DNA from: DAHVFY01 sp040388665
Lineage (GTDB): Bacteria > Chlamydiota > Chlamydiia > Chlamydiales > Rhabdochlamydiaceae
DNA length: 37,087 nt
Reading direction: 5' to 3'
Assembly (NCBI GenBank): GCA_040388665.1
Contig: JAZKBL010000035.1
Span: 1 to 37,087, forward strand
In this document: positions 1 to 8,507 of the stretch, piece by piece
How positions within the stretch are numbered: the stretch's first letter is position 1
Layout: the number at the start of each line of letters is the position of its first letter
Made by a program: the position numbers and the translations under genes
Notes under the pieces: model-generated
What the model was told of the DNA's origin: nothing
Seen by the model: only the letters and a program-made list of their open reading frames with translations
The model's database searches: none

Positions 1-134
1 GCAGAAACGCGGAAAACTCCTGAAAAACTTGAGAGGTTTCCAGAGGAAGACATCTCAGCTAAATTTGTCATTTTTGAGAGCTTTTGCGTGGCGCTTTTTA
101 GTCTCTGCGACAAAAGAGAATTCATTTTGGACAT
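1..134 (-). CDS. pGP6-D-like protein, N-terminal part only (runs off window)
   Basis: An open minus-strand frame starts at ATG 134 and is still open at the window edge, giving 44 codons that begin MSKMNSLLSQRLKSATQKL. The peptide is rich in Ser, Lys and Asn and looks like the start of a real small protein. It lies directly downstream of thrS and parA on the same strand. In Chlamydia the order thrS, ParA-family gene, pGP6-D-like gene is conserved, so position suggests a chromosomal relative of the plasmid protein pGP6-D; the visible residues alone would not prove this. The start codon sits 3 bases from the edge of a long palindrome (138-300). The sequence AGGTG just upstream of ATG, which may act as its ribosome binding site, is part of the palindrome. 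Confidence 0.55.
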   Translation of the reverse strand, partial: MSKMNSLLSQRLKSATQKLSKMTNLAEMSSSGNLSSFSGVFRVS

Positions 135-137
135 ATA

Positions 138-300
138 CACCTGTTTCACTTCAAAGTATCAAATTTCAAATTAATTCAAAGCGTCAAAATTCGATTTTTT
201 CAAATAGACCAATATTAGTCAATATTGGTCTATTTGAAAAAATCGAATTTTGACAGCTTTCAATCAATTTGAAATGGATACGTTTGAACTGAAACAGGTG
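138..300. repeat. long palindrome 1, between parA and the pGP6-like gene
   Basis: This is an imperfect palindrome of about 163 bp. The core is a perfect 34-bp inverted repeat (183-216 and 221-254) separated by the four bases AGTC. Outside it the arms continue with a few mismatches and one indel: the left edge reads CACCTGTTTCA and the right edge is its near mirror, TGAACTGAAACAGGTG. It fills the space between the parA stop codon (304-306) and the start codon of the next gene (134). As RNA it would form a very long hairpin. It has no T-run like that of a classical terminator, and its function is unknown. Confidence 0.9.
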
Positions 301-303
301 CAG

Positions 304-1065
304 TCAAACCGTTTTACATCTTTTAAGGATTTCTTTTGTCAAGTCGAGATAATCTAAAGAAGCTCTGCATTTGGGAGCTACATCAAAAACCGGCTTTCCG
401 TAGACAGAGGCTTCTGAAACACTGATATCTCTTCTTACTTTTGTTGTTAAGGTTTTGCCTGGAAATGTGGATTCAATCACATCTAGGAAAGCTTCGTTGC
501 TTTTTCCTCTTGGATTCCAAAAAGAAAGAGAAACTCCGACCACAGAAAAGGGGTGTCTTTGAGAGATATTGTCCATGAAGTGAGATAACCGTTGTAGCCC
601 TTTTACGCTGTAAAACTCAGGTGTTGCACAGACAAGAGAAAAGTTAGAAGCGATGAGCGCGGATTCTGTTAACCAGCATAGAGAAGGAGGCGTGTCAATG
701 ATAACGTAATCGTATTTTAAGGGAGACAGAATCTCTTTTAGGCGCTCGTGAGAATAACGGTCAGCGGCAAGAATTCCTGTAACCTCTACCCGTTCAAGCC
801 AGGTGTCAGCTGGGATGAGATCAAGGTTTGTGATTGAGGTTTTGACGATAACACTTTCAAGCCCCTTTGTTCCTAAAAGAACAGGAGCCATGCTGTCTTG
901 CTCATCGGGATCAAACCCAAGTCCTGTTGTTAGGTTGGCTTGGGAATCAAAATCGATGAGTAAAACTTTTTTTTTATGAAATTTTGCAAGTGCAGCTCCT
1001 AGATGAAGAGCTGTGGAGGTTTTAGCGGTTCCTCCTTTAAAGCTACTAACTGTGATGGACTTCAT
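304..1065 (-). CDS. parA: ParA-family ATPase (Soj/MinD-like), plasmid-type partition protein
   Basis: This 253-residue protein has the deviant Walker A motif of ParA ATPases, KGGTAKTS at residues 10-17, followed by VLLIDFDSQAN and the Walker B-like YDYVIIDTPPS. ParA proteins bind ATP, dimerise on DNA and position chromosomes, plasmids or protein complexes. The gene matches the ParA/MinD homologue that lies beside thrS in Chlamydia and is related to plasmid protein pGP5-D. No parB gene is visible beside it. Its start lies inside the 3' end of thrS (20-nt overlap) with AAGGA six bases upstream, so translation is probably coupled to thrS. A long palindrome follows immediately after the stop codon. 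Confidence 0.9.
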   Translation of the reverse strand: MKSITVSSFKGGTAKTSTALHLGAALAKFHKKKVLLIDFDSQANLTTGLGFDPDEQDSMAPVLLGTKGLESVIVKTSITNLDLIPADTWLERVEVTGILAADRYSHERLKEILSPLKYDYVIIDTPPSLCWLTESALIASNFSLVCATPEFYSVKGLQRLSHFMDNISQRHPFSVVGVSLSFWNPRGKSNEAFLDVIESTFPGKTLTTKVRRDISVSEASVYGKPVFDVAPKCRASLDYLDLTKEILKRCKTV

Positions 1066-2986
1066 GTGGTTCCTTTGCAGAAAAATAGGAAATTAGGGAA
1101 CGTTCCCCGCTTTCTTTTTCTAGTGTACTTAAAAAGGAATTAAGGTCTACCTCTCCATGAACAATATTATTACGGGTTCTAAGTGTTGCTGTTTGATTTT
1201 CAATTTCTTTGTCTCCAACCATTAGAATATAATTGATTTGTTGCATCTGTGCTTCTCTCACTTTTTTATTCACAGATTCGCTGGAATCATCCACATCGCA
1301 AAGAAACCCTGCTTTTTTGATCTGATCTGCAACTTTATATGCATAGTCGCTGTGTCTATCAGCAACAGTAAGGATGCGCACAGGCAGAGGGCTTAGCCAC
1401 AAAGGAAATTTTCCTGCAAAATGCTCGATTAAAATACCAAAAAAACGCTCAACGGAGCCAAAAATTGCACGGTGAATCATGACAGGACGTTTAAGAATTC
1501 CATCTTTATCCATGTATTCTAGATCAAATTTTTCTGGAAGCGCCATGTCGAGCTGGATTGTGCCGCATTGCCAGGATCTTCCAAGAGCATCGAGGATATG
1601 GATGTCAATTTTAGGACCATAAAAAGCGCCATCGCCTTCATTAACTTTATAAGGCTGACCCCATTCATCAAGAGCGCCTTTAAGGCCTAAAGTAGCAACT
1701 TCCCAGTCTTCATCTGTTCCAATACTATTTTCGGGGCGTGTTGAGAGTTCGAGTCTGAAAGGAAGACCAAAAGTGGTATAAGTTTTTTCAACAAGACCTA
1801 GAACCGCTAAAATTTCTGCTTTGATATCCTCTCCTTGCATGAAAAGATGCGCGTCGTCTTGATGAAAGCTGCGTACGCGAAAAAGACCGTTGAGCGCGCC
1901 TGATGCTTCGTGTCTGTGTACATGGCCGAGCTCTGCAATACGGAGGGGAAGTTCTTTATAGCTATGACTTTCAGAACGATAATAGAGCATGCATCCTGGA
2001 CAGTTCATAGGCTTGATAGCGAAGTGGCGCTTTTCGATTTCAAAAGCATACATATTTTCTCTGTAATGACTCCAGTGTCCGGAGCGCTCCCAGAGCTCTT
2101 GGCTCATCAATTGAGGTGTTTTGATTTCGATATATCCCGCTTTTGTGTGCAATTCGCGCCAAAAATGGATCAATTGATTCCAGACGAGCATCCCTTTTGC
2201 ATGAATGAAAGGCATACCGGGCGCTTCTTCCATCGTAGAGAAAAGATTGAGTTTGGGGCCGAGAATTTTATGATCACGCTTTTTTGCTTCTTCTAACAAA
2301 AAGAGATAATCTTTTAGCTGTTTTCTGTCTGGATAAGAGATGGCGTAAATGCGTGTGAGCATTTCTCTATTTGAATCTCCTTTCCAATAAGCACCTGATG
2401 TTTTTAGAGCTTTAAAAGCTTTGATTTTCCCAATGTTTGGTAGATGAGGACCTCTGCATAAATCGAAAAACTCGCCTTGAGTGTAACCGCTAATAATACC
2501 TTCTTCAAAGCCTTGGATGAGTTCTTTTTTGTAGACGTTATTTTTAAATTTTTCTAAAGCTTCTTGCTTATTTTTAAATATGGAACGTATGGGGCGATAG
2601 TTTTCTTTTAGAATTTTTTCTACTTCGTTTTCAATTTTTTCAAAGTCTTCGTCTGAAATGGTTAAGTTTGCAAAATCGTAATAAAACCCATTTTCAATAG
2701 GAGGCCCAATTGTGGGTTCTGCTTGCGGAAAAAGACGCAAGATAGCTTGGGCTAAGACGTGGGCTGATGTATGCCAGAAAATTTCTTTTCCTTCTCTGTC
2801 TTCAAAATTCCATAAAACGACATGATCTCCTTCAGATAAGGGCTCTGCTAGATCAATTGTTTTTCCATTTACGCACATGGCAAGGGCTTCATTCGGACCG
2901 CGTAAATTTAGTTTTTCTGCGAGGTCTTTTCCAGAGTTTCCTTCTTGGAGTTCAATTTCTTTTTTGTCTTTTAAATAGATCTTCAT
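1046..2986 (-). CDS. thrS: threonine--tRNA ligase
   Basis: Cytoplasmic class II aminoacyl-tRNA synthetase of 646 residues, the usual length, which charges tRNA-Thr. Visible domains in order: TGS domain (about 1-60); editing domain with HTSAH (72-76) and YWKGDSNREMLTRIYAI; catalytic core with KPMNCPGC, whose Cys329 is the expected zinc ligand; class II motif 2 around HRHEASGALNGLFRVRSF; motif 3 in MIHRAIFGSVERFFGILIEH; and a C-terminal anticodon-binding domain starting near PLPVRILTV. The start is supported by AAAGG nine bases upstream. It is first in a minus-strand unit with parA, and it diverges from the large gene at 3036 with only about 50 bp between them, so the promoters must be packed into that gap. 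Confidence 0.97.
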   Translation of the reverse strand: MKIYLKDKKEIELQEGNSGKDLAEKLNLRGPNEALAMCVNGKTIDLAEPLSEGDHVVLWNFEDREGKEIFWHTSAHVLAQAILRLFPQAEPTIGPPIENGFYYDFANLTISDEDFEKIENEVEKILKENYRPIRSIFKNKQEALEKFKNNVYKKELIQGFEEGIISGYTQGEFFDLCRGPHLPNIGKIKAFKALKTSGAYWKGDSNREMLTRIYAISYPDRKQLKDYLFLLEEAKKRDHKILGPKLNLFSTMEEAPGMPFIHAKGMLVWNQLIHFWRELHTKAGYIEIKTPQLMSQELWERSGHWSHYRENMYAFEIEKRHFAIKPMNCPGCMLYYRSESHSYKELPLRIAELGHVHRHEASGALNGLFRVRSFHQDDAHLFMQGEDIKAEILAVLGLVEKTYTTFGLPFRLELSTRPENSIGTDEDWEVATLGLKGALDEWGQPYKVNEGDGAFYGPKIDIHILDALGRSWQCGTIQLDMALPEKFDLEYMDKDGILKRPVMIHRAIFGSVERFFGILIEHFAGKFPLWLSPLPVRILTVADRHSDYAYKVADQIKKAGFLCDVDDSSESVNKKVREAQMQQINYILMVGDKEIENQTATLRTRNNIVHGEVDLNSFLSTLEKESGERSLISYFSAKEPHEVHHS

Positions 2987-3035
2987 AAGTGGTAACCTTT
3001 TTGTGTACTATATTGTAGTCGACAATAGAAAAAAT

Positions 3036-5600
3036 ATGAAAGAGATTCTGCAAAAAACCTTTTTTGAGTGCGCTGATAAAGAAAATTTTCTTTCCGTGTT
3101 TTTTGATTTAAAAATGGAAGGAGAGCTTTCTTTTCTTTCAGATAGGTCTCTTCTTCAAGATAGTTATCGGGTACGTACTGCATATCGATCGCGCACGATT
3201 GCACAAGCATTGATTACTGATGCAGGAGAGCTTGATTATGCGCAGTGGGAAGAATTTATTAAATTTTTTCAAAATAAAAGTTATATTCTTTATCCTAGTG
3301 GAGAAAATGATGCGATTGTTTTAAAGAGGCAGTTAGCCATTTTGAAAAAACTTCCAGAGCTTTACAAAACGATTAAAAAATTTCAAAATCCACTTGTATC
3401 TTTAGGAGCAGAAAATCTTATTAGAGAAAGTCTGCAGCTTTTGCCAAAAACGCTTCTTACAGATGCTCATATTAGAAGGTCGGTTCTTGCAGCATGTTTG
3501 ACATTGCTTCGTCAAAATGTGGGAAGCTGCTTTGCTACAGCACCTGCAATTCTTATTCAGGAAGAACAAGTAGAAAAGTTGCTGATTGATCTTTTTGAGC
3601 TTTTATTTACAGGAAAATTGAAACGGGTTATTGCAGGAACAGAATTTTCAGTGCCGCTGAGTCCCAGTTGGGGATGGGGAGATTTACGCAAAAAAATCGA
3701 TGCTGGAAAAATTGAATATGCTCCTGGCTTTTTATCTGCGCTGTGCAGGGTTGGGATTATCGATTCTCAGTCAAGTTTAGAGAAAAAAATTGCTTCTGCA
3801 GCCTCTTTTGCGGCTCAATTTAAAGGAAGAGGTTTTTCTATTGAAGAGCTTTTGCGCGCGATTCTTTTTGGTCATTTTGGTTCTAAGATGGAAGAAAAAG
3901 AGAAAGATGCAAGAGCGACATTTCGCGTCATGACAGACCATCCCCTTCTTAAGGCTTGGGAGTTTACAGTAGCTTCTTTTTCAGAAGCAAAAATGGAGTT
4001 TTCTAGATGGAATTTGTACATGAGCCTTGGGCTTAGCGAGAAAGAAAAGGGGGGAATTGGAGAGGTTCTTTACACATATGTCAATGAGAAGCTTGAGGAA
4101 AGCAACAAACAAGTCCAGGAATGTCAAACAGAATATGAATCTGCATTTAATCAATTGAATGTTGTAGAAAGTCTTTTGAGAAATGCTTCTTCAGAAGCGG
4201 AAGGAAGACGCCTTCGTTCAGATTATCAAGGGCGATTTTATCACATGCAATCTTGCCTTGCTATGAGAGACAGAGCATATACAGCAGCTACAAATTATTC
4301 TTCTCTTTATTCTTTCATGATTAAGCAGTATGACGAAAAATTTCCTGAGTATTTTCAAGAAATTTATGATCCGGAGATGTCTGAAGTTTCTTCTGAAGAT
4401 ATTTATGATGATACGCCTGCAGGATTTCGTCTTGTCTATAAACATGGAAGGATGGACGCATCTTCTTGGAGTTTTATTTATAATGGAGATCAGTTTGTAG
4501 ATGCGCTTGTTGATTTTTTTCGAATGACAGAAAGTTTGATTGCGGCTTCTTGCGGTTTTGATGAGGGAGCAAGAGCTGTTCAGGAGATAACAACTAAGGT
4601 TATTTTGCATGTGCGTTCTCATGAGTTTTTGCAAACGGCTATTGAACGTAGGAATAAACCATGGGCATATATATCCGGGGGCTCTCTTTCACATCTTCTT
4701 AAAATTTATTATCGGCGTGAAGGAGAGTTTACTGAAGAAGAAAGATGGGTAGAAAGTGAAACTGAACTTCTTATTTTTCTTTTAGATTCTCTTAAAAATC
4801 TTCCGGAGAGTGTTTTAGAAAATGGACGGAGGATGCTTATGTACACTCCTACTCATGCGTGTATCTTAGAGCCTTTTTGGGAACTTTTTGCTAAAGGGTG
4901 GCGTGAGGAAGGCTTTACTTATACTTGGGTCCGCGATGAATTAGTAGCCCCCAGGTATGCTTTTTATAAGAAAATTTCTCTTTCTTTAAAAGAGCAGCAG
5001 TTTCTCATCGATCAATTTGCAAAAAGGCTTCCTCCTTTTCTTATGTATCTATGGCAGAAAGAATTTTCATTTTTAGAAAATTTTACTTCTGTACAAGACT
5101 TTCGAAATAAAATGAAAATAGAGGCTTTAATAAGTGAGTGGGATGGATTTTTATTTGAAATGCTGCCCCTTACTCCTTTTACAAAATGGAAGGAAGCTGT
5201 GCGTTCCATTTATTCTCATCCACATTTAGAAAATGCCTTAGAAGGTATTCCAGAGCCCTCTACGCCATGGCTATCAAAACGAGATCTTTTAGACCAAGTC
5301 AAAGCTTGTTGTCTTCGCGCTCAAGGGTCTCCTTTTTTTTCTCATGATATCCATAAAATCGTTGCAGCGGGTGCAATGTCTGCAGGTTTGGCGCCGCCGC
5401 CTCCTTTAATTTTTGCAGATACAAATTGGCCTAATTTCTTCTTTGCTTTTCTTGTAAATCCCGGAACATTATCTTTAGAGCTTTGGCGCACGGACCGCAC
5501 TGGCGCTTATGGTATGCCGATGTATCAATGGAAATCTTATGTTAACGGCAAACAAAAAAAATCTTGGGGAGTTTTTACTCGCCCTTATCAATATCGATAA
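3036..5600 (+). CDS. large protein of unknown function with a papain-like cysteine motif
   Basis: An 854-residue protein from ATG 3036; an in-frame GTG at 3003 would add 11 residues but lies in the tight promoter gap with thrS. No signal peptide or membrane segment is evident, so it is probably cytoplasmic or exported by another route. Residues 159-169 read RQNVGSCFATA, which resembles the catalytic-cysteine motif of papain-like peptidases (QGxCGSCWAF), with Cys165 as nucleophile. Near the C-terminus SHDIHKIVAAGAMSAG followed by IFADTNW (Asn797) could supply His and Asn, like the NSW of papain. The middle (about 360-430) is charged and helical, probably coiled coil. Cysteine peptidase or related transferase activity is an inference from these motifs only. 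The MOMP-like gene follows 15 bp after it on the same strand. Confidence 0.75.
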   Translation: MKEILQKTFFECADKENFLSVFFDLKMEGELSFLSDRSLLQDSYRVRTAYRSRTIAQALITDAGELDYAQWEEFIKFFQNKSYILYPSGENDAIVLKRQLAILKKLPELYKTIKKFQNPLVSLGAENLIRESLQLLPKTLLTDAHIRRSVLAACLTLLRQNVGSCFATAPAILIQEEQVEKLLIDLFELLFTGKLKRVIAGTEFSVPLSPSWGWGDLRKKIDAGKIEYAPGFLSALCRVGIIDSQSSLEKKIASAASFAAQFKGRGFSIEELLRAILFGHFGSKMEEKEKDARATFRVMTDHPLLKAWEFTVASFSEAKMEFSRWNLYMSLGLSEKEKGGIGEVLYTYVNEKLEESNKQVQECQTEYESAFNQLNVVESLLRNASSEAEGRRLRSDYQGRFYHMQSCLAMRDRAYTAATNYSSLYSFMIKQYDEKFPEYFQEIYDPEMSEVSSEDIYDDTPAGFRLVYKHGRMDASSWSFIYNGDQFVDALVDFFRMTESLIAASCGFDEGARAVQEITTKVILHVRSHEFLQTAIERRNKPWAYISGGSLSHLLKIYYRREGEFTEEERWVESETELLIFLLDSLKNLPESVLENGRRMLMYTPTHACILEPFWELFAKGWREEGFTYTWVRDELVAPRYAFYKKISLSLKEQQFLIDQFAKRLPPFLMYLWQKEFSFLENFTSVQDFRNKMKIEALISEWDGFLFEMLPLTPFTKWKEAVRSIYSHPHLENALEGIPEPSTPWLSKRDLLDQVKACCLRAQGSPFFSHDIHKIVAAGAMSAGLAPPPPLIFADTNWPNFFFAFLVNPGTLSLELWRTDRTGAYGMPMYQWKSYVNGKQKKSWGVFTRPYQYR

Positions 5601-5615
5601 CTGAAGGTGTATAAT

Positions 5616-6395
5616 ATGAGAATTATTGGTGCGTTGTCTTTTGCACTTTTGGCAATGAGGGCTGTAGAGGCTCTTTATTGTGGAAATCCAGATGAGCCTG
5701 AACTCATTGATCAGGGATTATTTTTTGCTCCGAACAGTTCGATTGGATTAAAAATTGGCTATCAGGGAGATTTTATTTTTAACAGACGGTTGGAGGCGAC
5801 AAGCGGAGTGCATTGTCTTGTTGACGAGTTCAGTTCTCGGATGAATCAAGGGGTTGCAACATTGAATTTTCTGGATCGTATCGAAGCTTTTGGATCTGTT
5901 GGCGCTATGAGCGCTTATACAGCTTTTCGCCCTCATCGGGATGAGAAACGGCGCGAGTTTCAAGCTGGCGACGCGTTAACATGGGGCGCTGGAGGCCGTG
6001 TTCTTTTGTTCCCATGGGGTGATGTGAATATTGGGTGTTCTGGATCCTATCAGTATGCAGATCTTCCAATTCGCTTCAATGCTATCAACGGGGAGAGTTT
6101 TTCAACAGATGCAAAAATGAAGTATTGGGAGTGGCAAGTGGCAGCACTTCTTTCTTATCGTATAGAGATGTTCGAACCTTACTGCGGAGTTTCTTATTCT
6201 GTAGCAGAATCGGTTTTTAGACATGTTAGTTCAAATATGCAGCTTGGGCATAGACAGTTTAAAATGAAAAGTCAAGAACGCGTTGGACTAGCTCTCGGAT
6301 GTTCGCTGACAGCTTCTAAGGTAGTTGATCTAAATCTTGAAGTTCGTTTATTCAGTGAAGAGTCTTTAACAATTGCCGGTAACATCAAGTTTTAG
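5616..6395 (+). CDS. MOMP-like outer membrane porin, short form
   Basis: A 259-residue secreted protein with a signal peptide (MRIIGALSFALLAMRAVEA) followed by LYCGNPDEPELIDQGLFF. That start strongly resembles mature chlamydial major outer membrane protein (GNPAEPSLMIDG), and IGYQGDFIFNRRLE matches the next MOMP stretch (VGYYGDFVFDRVLK). The rest alternates polar and hydrophobic residues as in a beta-barrel and ends with Phe, the usual outer-membrane assembly signal. At about 260 residues it is much shorter than the roughly 390 of Chlamydia MOMP, so it probably has fewer strands or shorter loops. Start ATG 5616 is chosen because AAGG lies eight bases upstream; a GTG at 5607 overlaps that site. 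It lies in line with the genes on either side. Confidence 0.8.
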   Translation: MRIIGALSFALLAMRAVEALYCGNPDEPELIDQGLFFAPNSSIGLKIGYQGDFIFNRRLEATSGVHCLVDEFSSRMNQGVATLNFLDRIEAFGSVGAMSAYTAFRPHRDEKRREFQAGDALTWGAGGRVLLFPWGDVNIGCSGSYQYADLPIRFNAINGESFSTDAKMKYWEWQVAALLSYRIEMFEPYCGVSYSVAESVFRHVSSNMQLGHRQFKMKSQERVGLALGCSLTASKVVDLNLEVRLFSEESLTIAGNIKF

Positions 6396-6413
6396 GCTTG
6401 CTGATAATGAGCG

Positions 6414-6446
6414 AAATCTTTAGGATCTATACCGAAATAAAGATTT
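6414..6446 (+). other. short inverted repeat between two outer-membrane genes
   Basis: A 9-bp perfect inverted repeat, AAATCTTTA and TAAAGATTT, encloses a 15-base loop just before the GGAG ribosome binding site (6451-6454) of the next gene. It could be a weak attenuator or an mRNA-stabilising hairpin. The stem is AT-rich and no T-run follows, so it is not a convincing terminator. Confidence 0.4.
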
Positions 6447-6462
6447 CTTTGGAGCTTAAGTC

Positions 6463-7698
6463 ATGAATTGTTTTCGTCGTTTTTTCTTTTTTAGTGCAGC
6501 CTTAATTTTTACCGGCAGTCTTTGCGCAGACACGATTGATAAAGGCGATGTTGATGAATCAGATCTTCAAGCATTGCGTGAATGGGTTTATTCAAAACGG
6601 CAAGTAACTATTGGTGAAAAAGGCGGGGCTTTATCAATTAGCGGTGAAGTACGCGCTGAATTCCAAACGACAAATGAAACAAGAAATGGTATTAAACAGC
6701 GTGGTCAAGGAGCGCCTAAATTTGGCGGCGATATTCTCCCTGCTCAAGCATATGATGTTGAAGTGAACCTGATGTTTGACTACCGCACTGACCGTACATG
6801 GGCATCAGTGAAATTAGAATTCGATAATGATGCCGGTCTTTTTGGTGGAACATTTAATAAACTAAAGCTTGAACGCGCTTTTATTGGATTTAGAGCTTTT
6901 GAAAGAGAGACTCTTACATGCGATGTTATTCTTGGCCGTAATAGAATGGGGTCATTTTTTGATTCTAAACTTGAATTTGGCACTTTTTTTGATGGAATTT
7001 TATTCCGTTACGATCAGAGCTTAGAAAATATTAGCGATATTTACGTCCATGCAGGCGTTTTTGTCATTGATGAAAGACGCAATCATTACGGTTACATTGC
7101 AGAATTAGGATTTCTTGACATTTTGAATACAGGTCTTTATGCAAAATACTCCATTATTGATTGGGCTGCAAAAAATTACCCTCACTCTTTTGAGAATGAA
7201 AAATTTGACTTTGTCGTATCTCAAGTGATCTTGGGATATAAATTCATTCCAAGATTCTTGGATAAGGTGACCTTAATTTATGCAGCGGGCTTGTGCAATA
7301 CAGCTGCAAAGAAGCGTTCTATTACGCACCAAGAAAGACAAAACTTAGGTGGATATGTTGGTTTGTCGATTGGACAGCTTAAGAAACGTAACGATTGGGC
7401 TTTTGACGCTAACTATCAAGTTCTTCAAGCGCAAGCGATCCCTGATTTTGACAATAACGGAATCGGCATAGGGAATGCAGATGGTTCGGGGTTTTATGCG
7501 ACAAAAGGTGTGTTAAACACAGCTAAAATGGCTGGCGGAAACGTCAATTACCGTGGATTCGTATTGACTCTTGAATACCTTATCACAAACAACATTAACT
7601 TACTGCAGCAGTGGCAGCAATCGATCACGCTTGACAATAGCATCGGCCCCTTCCGCAGATTCAAGCAGTACGAAATCGAATTCATCTACTTATTCTAA
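6463..7698 (+). CDS. outer membrane beta-barrel protein, putative porin
   Basis: A 411-residue protein with a clear signal peptide (MNCFRRFFFFSAALIFTGSLCA) and a mature part of alternating beta-strands ending in FIYLF, typical of outer-membrane barrels. A charged N-terminal stretch (DKGDVDESDLQALREWVYSK) precedes the first strand, GALSISGEVRAEFQ. Other strands include YDVEVNLMFDYRTDRTWASV and FVLTLEYLI. It is probably a porin for nutrient uptake in the outer membrane, although the substrate cannot be read from sequence. The start is fixed by GGAG eight bases upstream. It follows the MOMP-like gene, so two different barrels are encoded in tandem, and a REP-type hairpin follows its stop codon. 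Confidence 0.75.
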   Translation: MNCFRRFFFFSAALIFTGSLCADTIDKGDVDESDLQALREWVYSKRQVTIGEKGGALSISGEVRAEFQTTNETRNGIKQRGQGAPKFGGDILPAQAYDVEVNLMFDYRTDRTWASVKLEFDNDAGLFGGTFNKLKLERAFIGFRAFERETLTCDVILGRNRMGSFFDSKLEFGTFFDGILFRYDQSLENISDIYVHAGVFVIDERRNHYGYIAELGFLDILNTGLYAKYSIIDWAAKNYPHSFENEKFDFVVSQVILGYKFIPRFLDKVTLIYAAGLCNTAAKKRSITHQERQNLGGYVGLSIGQLKKRNDWAFDANYQVLQAQAIPDFDNNGIGIGNADGSGFYATKGVLNTAKMAGGNVNYRGFVLTLEYLITNNINLLQQWQQSITLDNSIGPFRRFKQYEIEFIYLF

Positions 7699-7704
7699 AT
7701 ATAT

Positions 7705-7730
7705 GTAGCACAGACTTTAGTCTGTGCTAC
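7705..7730. repeat. REP-type hairpin, possible terminator of the porin gene
   Basis: Perfect 12-bp inverted repeat, GTAGCACAGACT and AGTCTGTGCTAC, with a TT loop, six bases after the porin stop codon. A T-rich tract (TTTTTTATTTT) follows about ten bases later. The element shares the frame GTAGCAC-NGNCTTTAGNCN-GTG with the hairpin at 18908-18929 read on the other strand, so the two look like members of one repetitive-extragenic-palindrome family. It may also end transcription of the porin gene. Confidence 0.75.
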
Positions 7731-7748
7731 ATTCTGTGATTTTTTATT

Positions 7749-8507
7749 TTAGTTAGAAATAAAAAAAGAGGGACCTTTGAGTTCTACGTGGTTTAAGGAA
7801 AAAGTCACTTCTAAGTTACCACCGGGTGTCGTAATAGCTACCCTTCCCTTCTTTTTGTAAAATGAGGCGCAAGCAATGGATCCGCTGCCGCAAGATTTTG
7901 TTAAGCGCTGTACCCCCCTTTCGTAAGTTTTAACAAAAAGAGAGTCTTCTCTAACTCGATGCCAGGCATTCACGTTGATTCCTAAAGGAAAGAGATCCTT
8001 GTTTTGATTCAGTGAAGAACCAATGTCCATGAGCTCCTTATCACTGATGTTTCCTTCAAAAATAAGATGAGGCTCGAAGACTTCTACATAATGAAAGCCA
8101 AGAGGTGCTCCGTTTGGAAGAAACTGGCTGCGGGATGGAAATTGTGCTGGAGGAAGAAGGATGGAGTAGCTTCCATCAGAATGCTTAAAAATTTGATGTT
8201 TCCCATACTTTGTTCTCAAAAACAAGCGTTCTTTTTTTGGATAATGAGTAAAAAGAAAAGCAGCAGCGGCTCTTGCACCGTTGCCGCAAAATTCTGCTAA
8301 CACACCATCGAGTCCAAGAACGACTATTTGGGCTGTAAAAGAGTGTTCTTCGTTTATGCCATGTACCAAAATAATAGCGTCATCTCTATTGGATTCTTTA
8401 AGGCGCTCATGCGCCTTTTTTAAAGTTTTAGAATCTAAAGATTGTGTTTTTAAACAATCAAATAATAGAAAAGTATTTTCACACGCTTCTGCTAAATAAT
8501 GGTTCAT
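7749..8507 (-). CDS. dapF: diaminopimelate epimerase
   Basis: A 252-residue enzyme that interconverts LL- and meso-diaminopimelate for peptidoglycan precursors and the lysine pathway. Both catalytic cysteines are visible: Cys74 in AEFCGNGARA and Cys206 in TKSCGSGS, the latter preceded by the conserved TYERGV. The N-terminal ENTFLLFD replaces the usual GNDFxxID. In Chlamydia, DapF is reported also to racemise glutamate, standing in for a missing glutamate racemase; whether this one does so is not visible. AGGAG lies upstream of ATG 8507, which overlaps the stop of the preceding gene as ATGA, so it is the last gene of a three-gene minus-strand operon. Confidence 0.93.
   Translation of the reverse strand: MNHYLAEACENTFLLFDCLKTQSLDSKTLKKAHERLKESNRDDAIILVHGINEEHSFTAQIVVLGLDGVLAEFCGNGARAAAAFLFTHYPKKERLFLRTKYGKHQIFKHSDGSYSILLPPAQFPSRSQFLPNGAPLGFHYVEVFEPHLIFEGNISDKELMDIGSSLNQNKDLFPLGINVNAWHRVREDSLFVKTYERGVQRLTKSCGSGSIACASFYKKKGRVAITTPGGNLEVTFSLNHVELKGPSFFISN

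Noticed and set aside
29..253. Plus-strand open frame of 74 codons
   Set aside because: It runs antisense through the start of the pGP6-like gene and the long palindrome; its composition reflects the palindrome and there is no ribosome binding site.
1910..2296. 128-codon plus-strand frame opposite thrS
   Set aside because: It is antisense to the conserved catalytic core of ThrRS and is a by-product of codon use.
4218..4634. 138-codon minus-strand frame inside the large unknown gene
   Set aside because: It is antisense to a well-supported coding region, has biased Arg/Ile-rich composition and no start signal.
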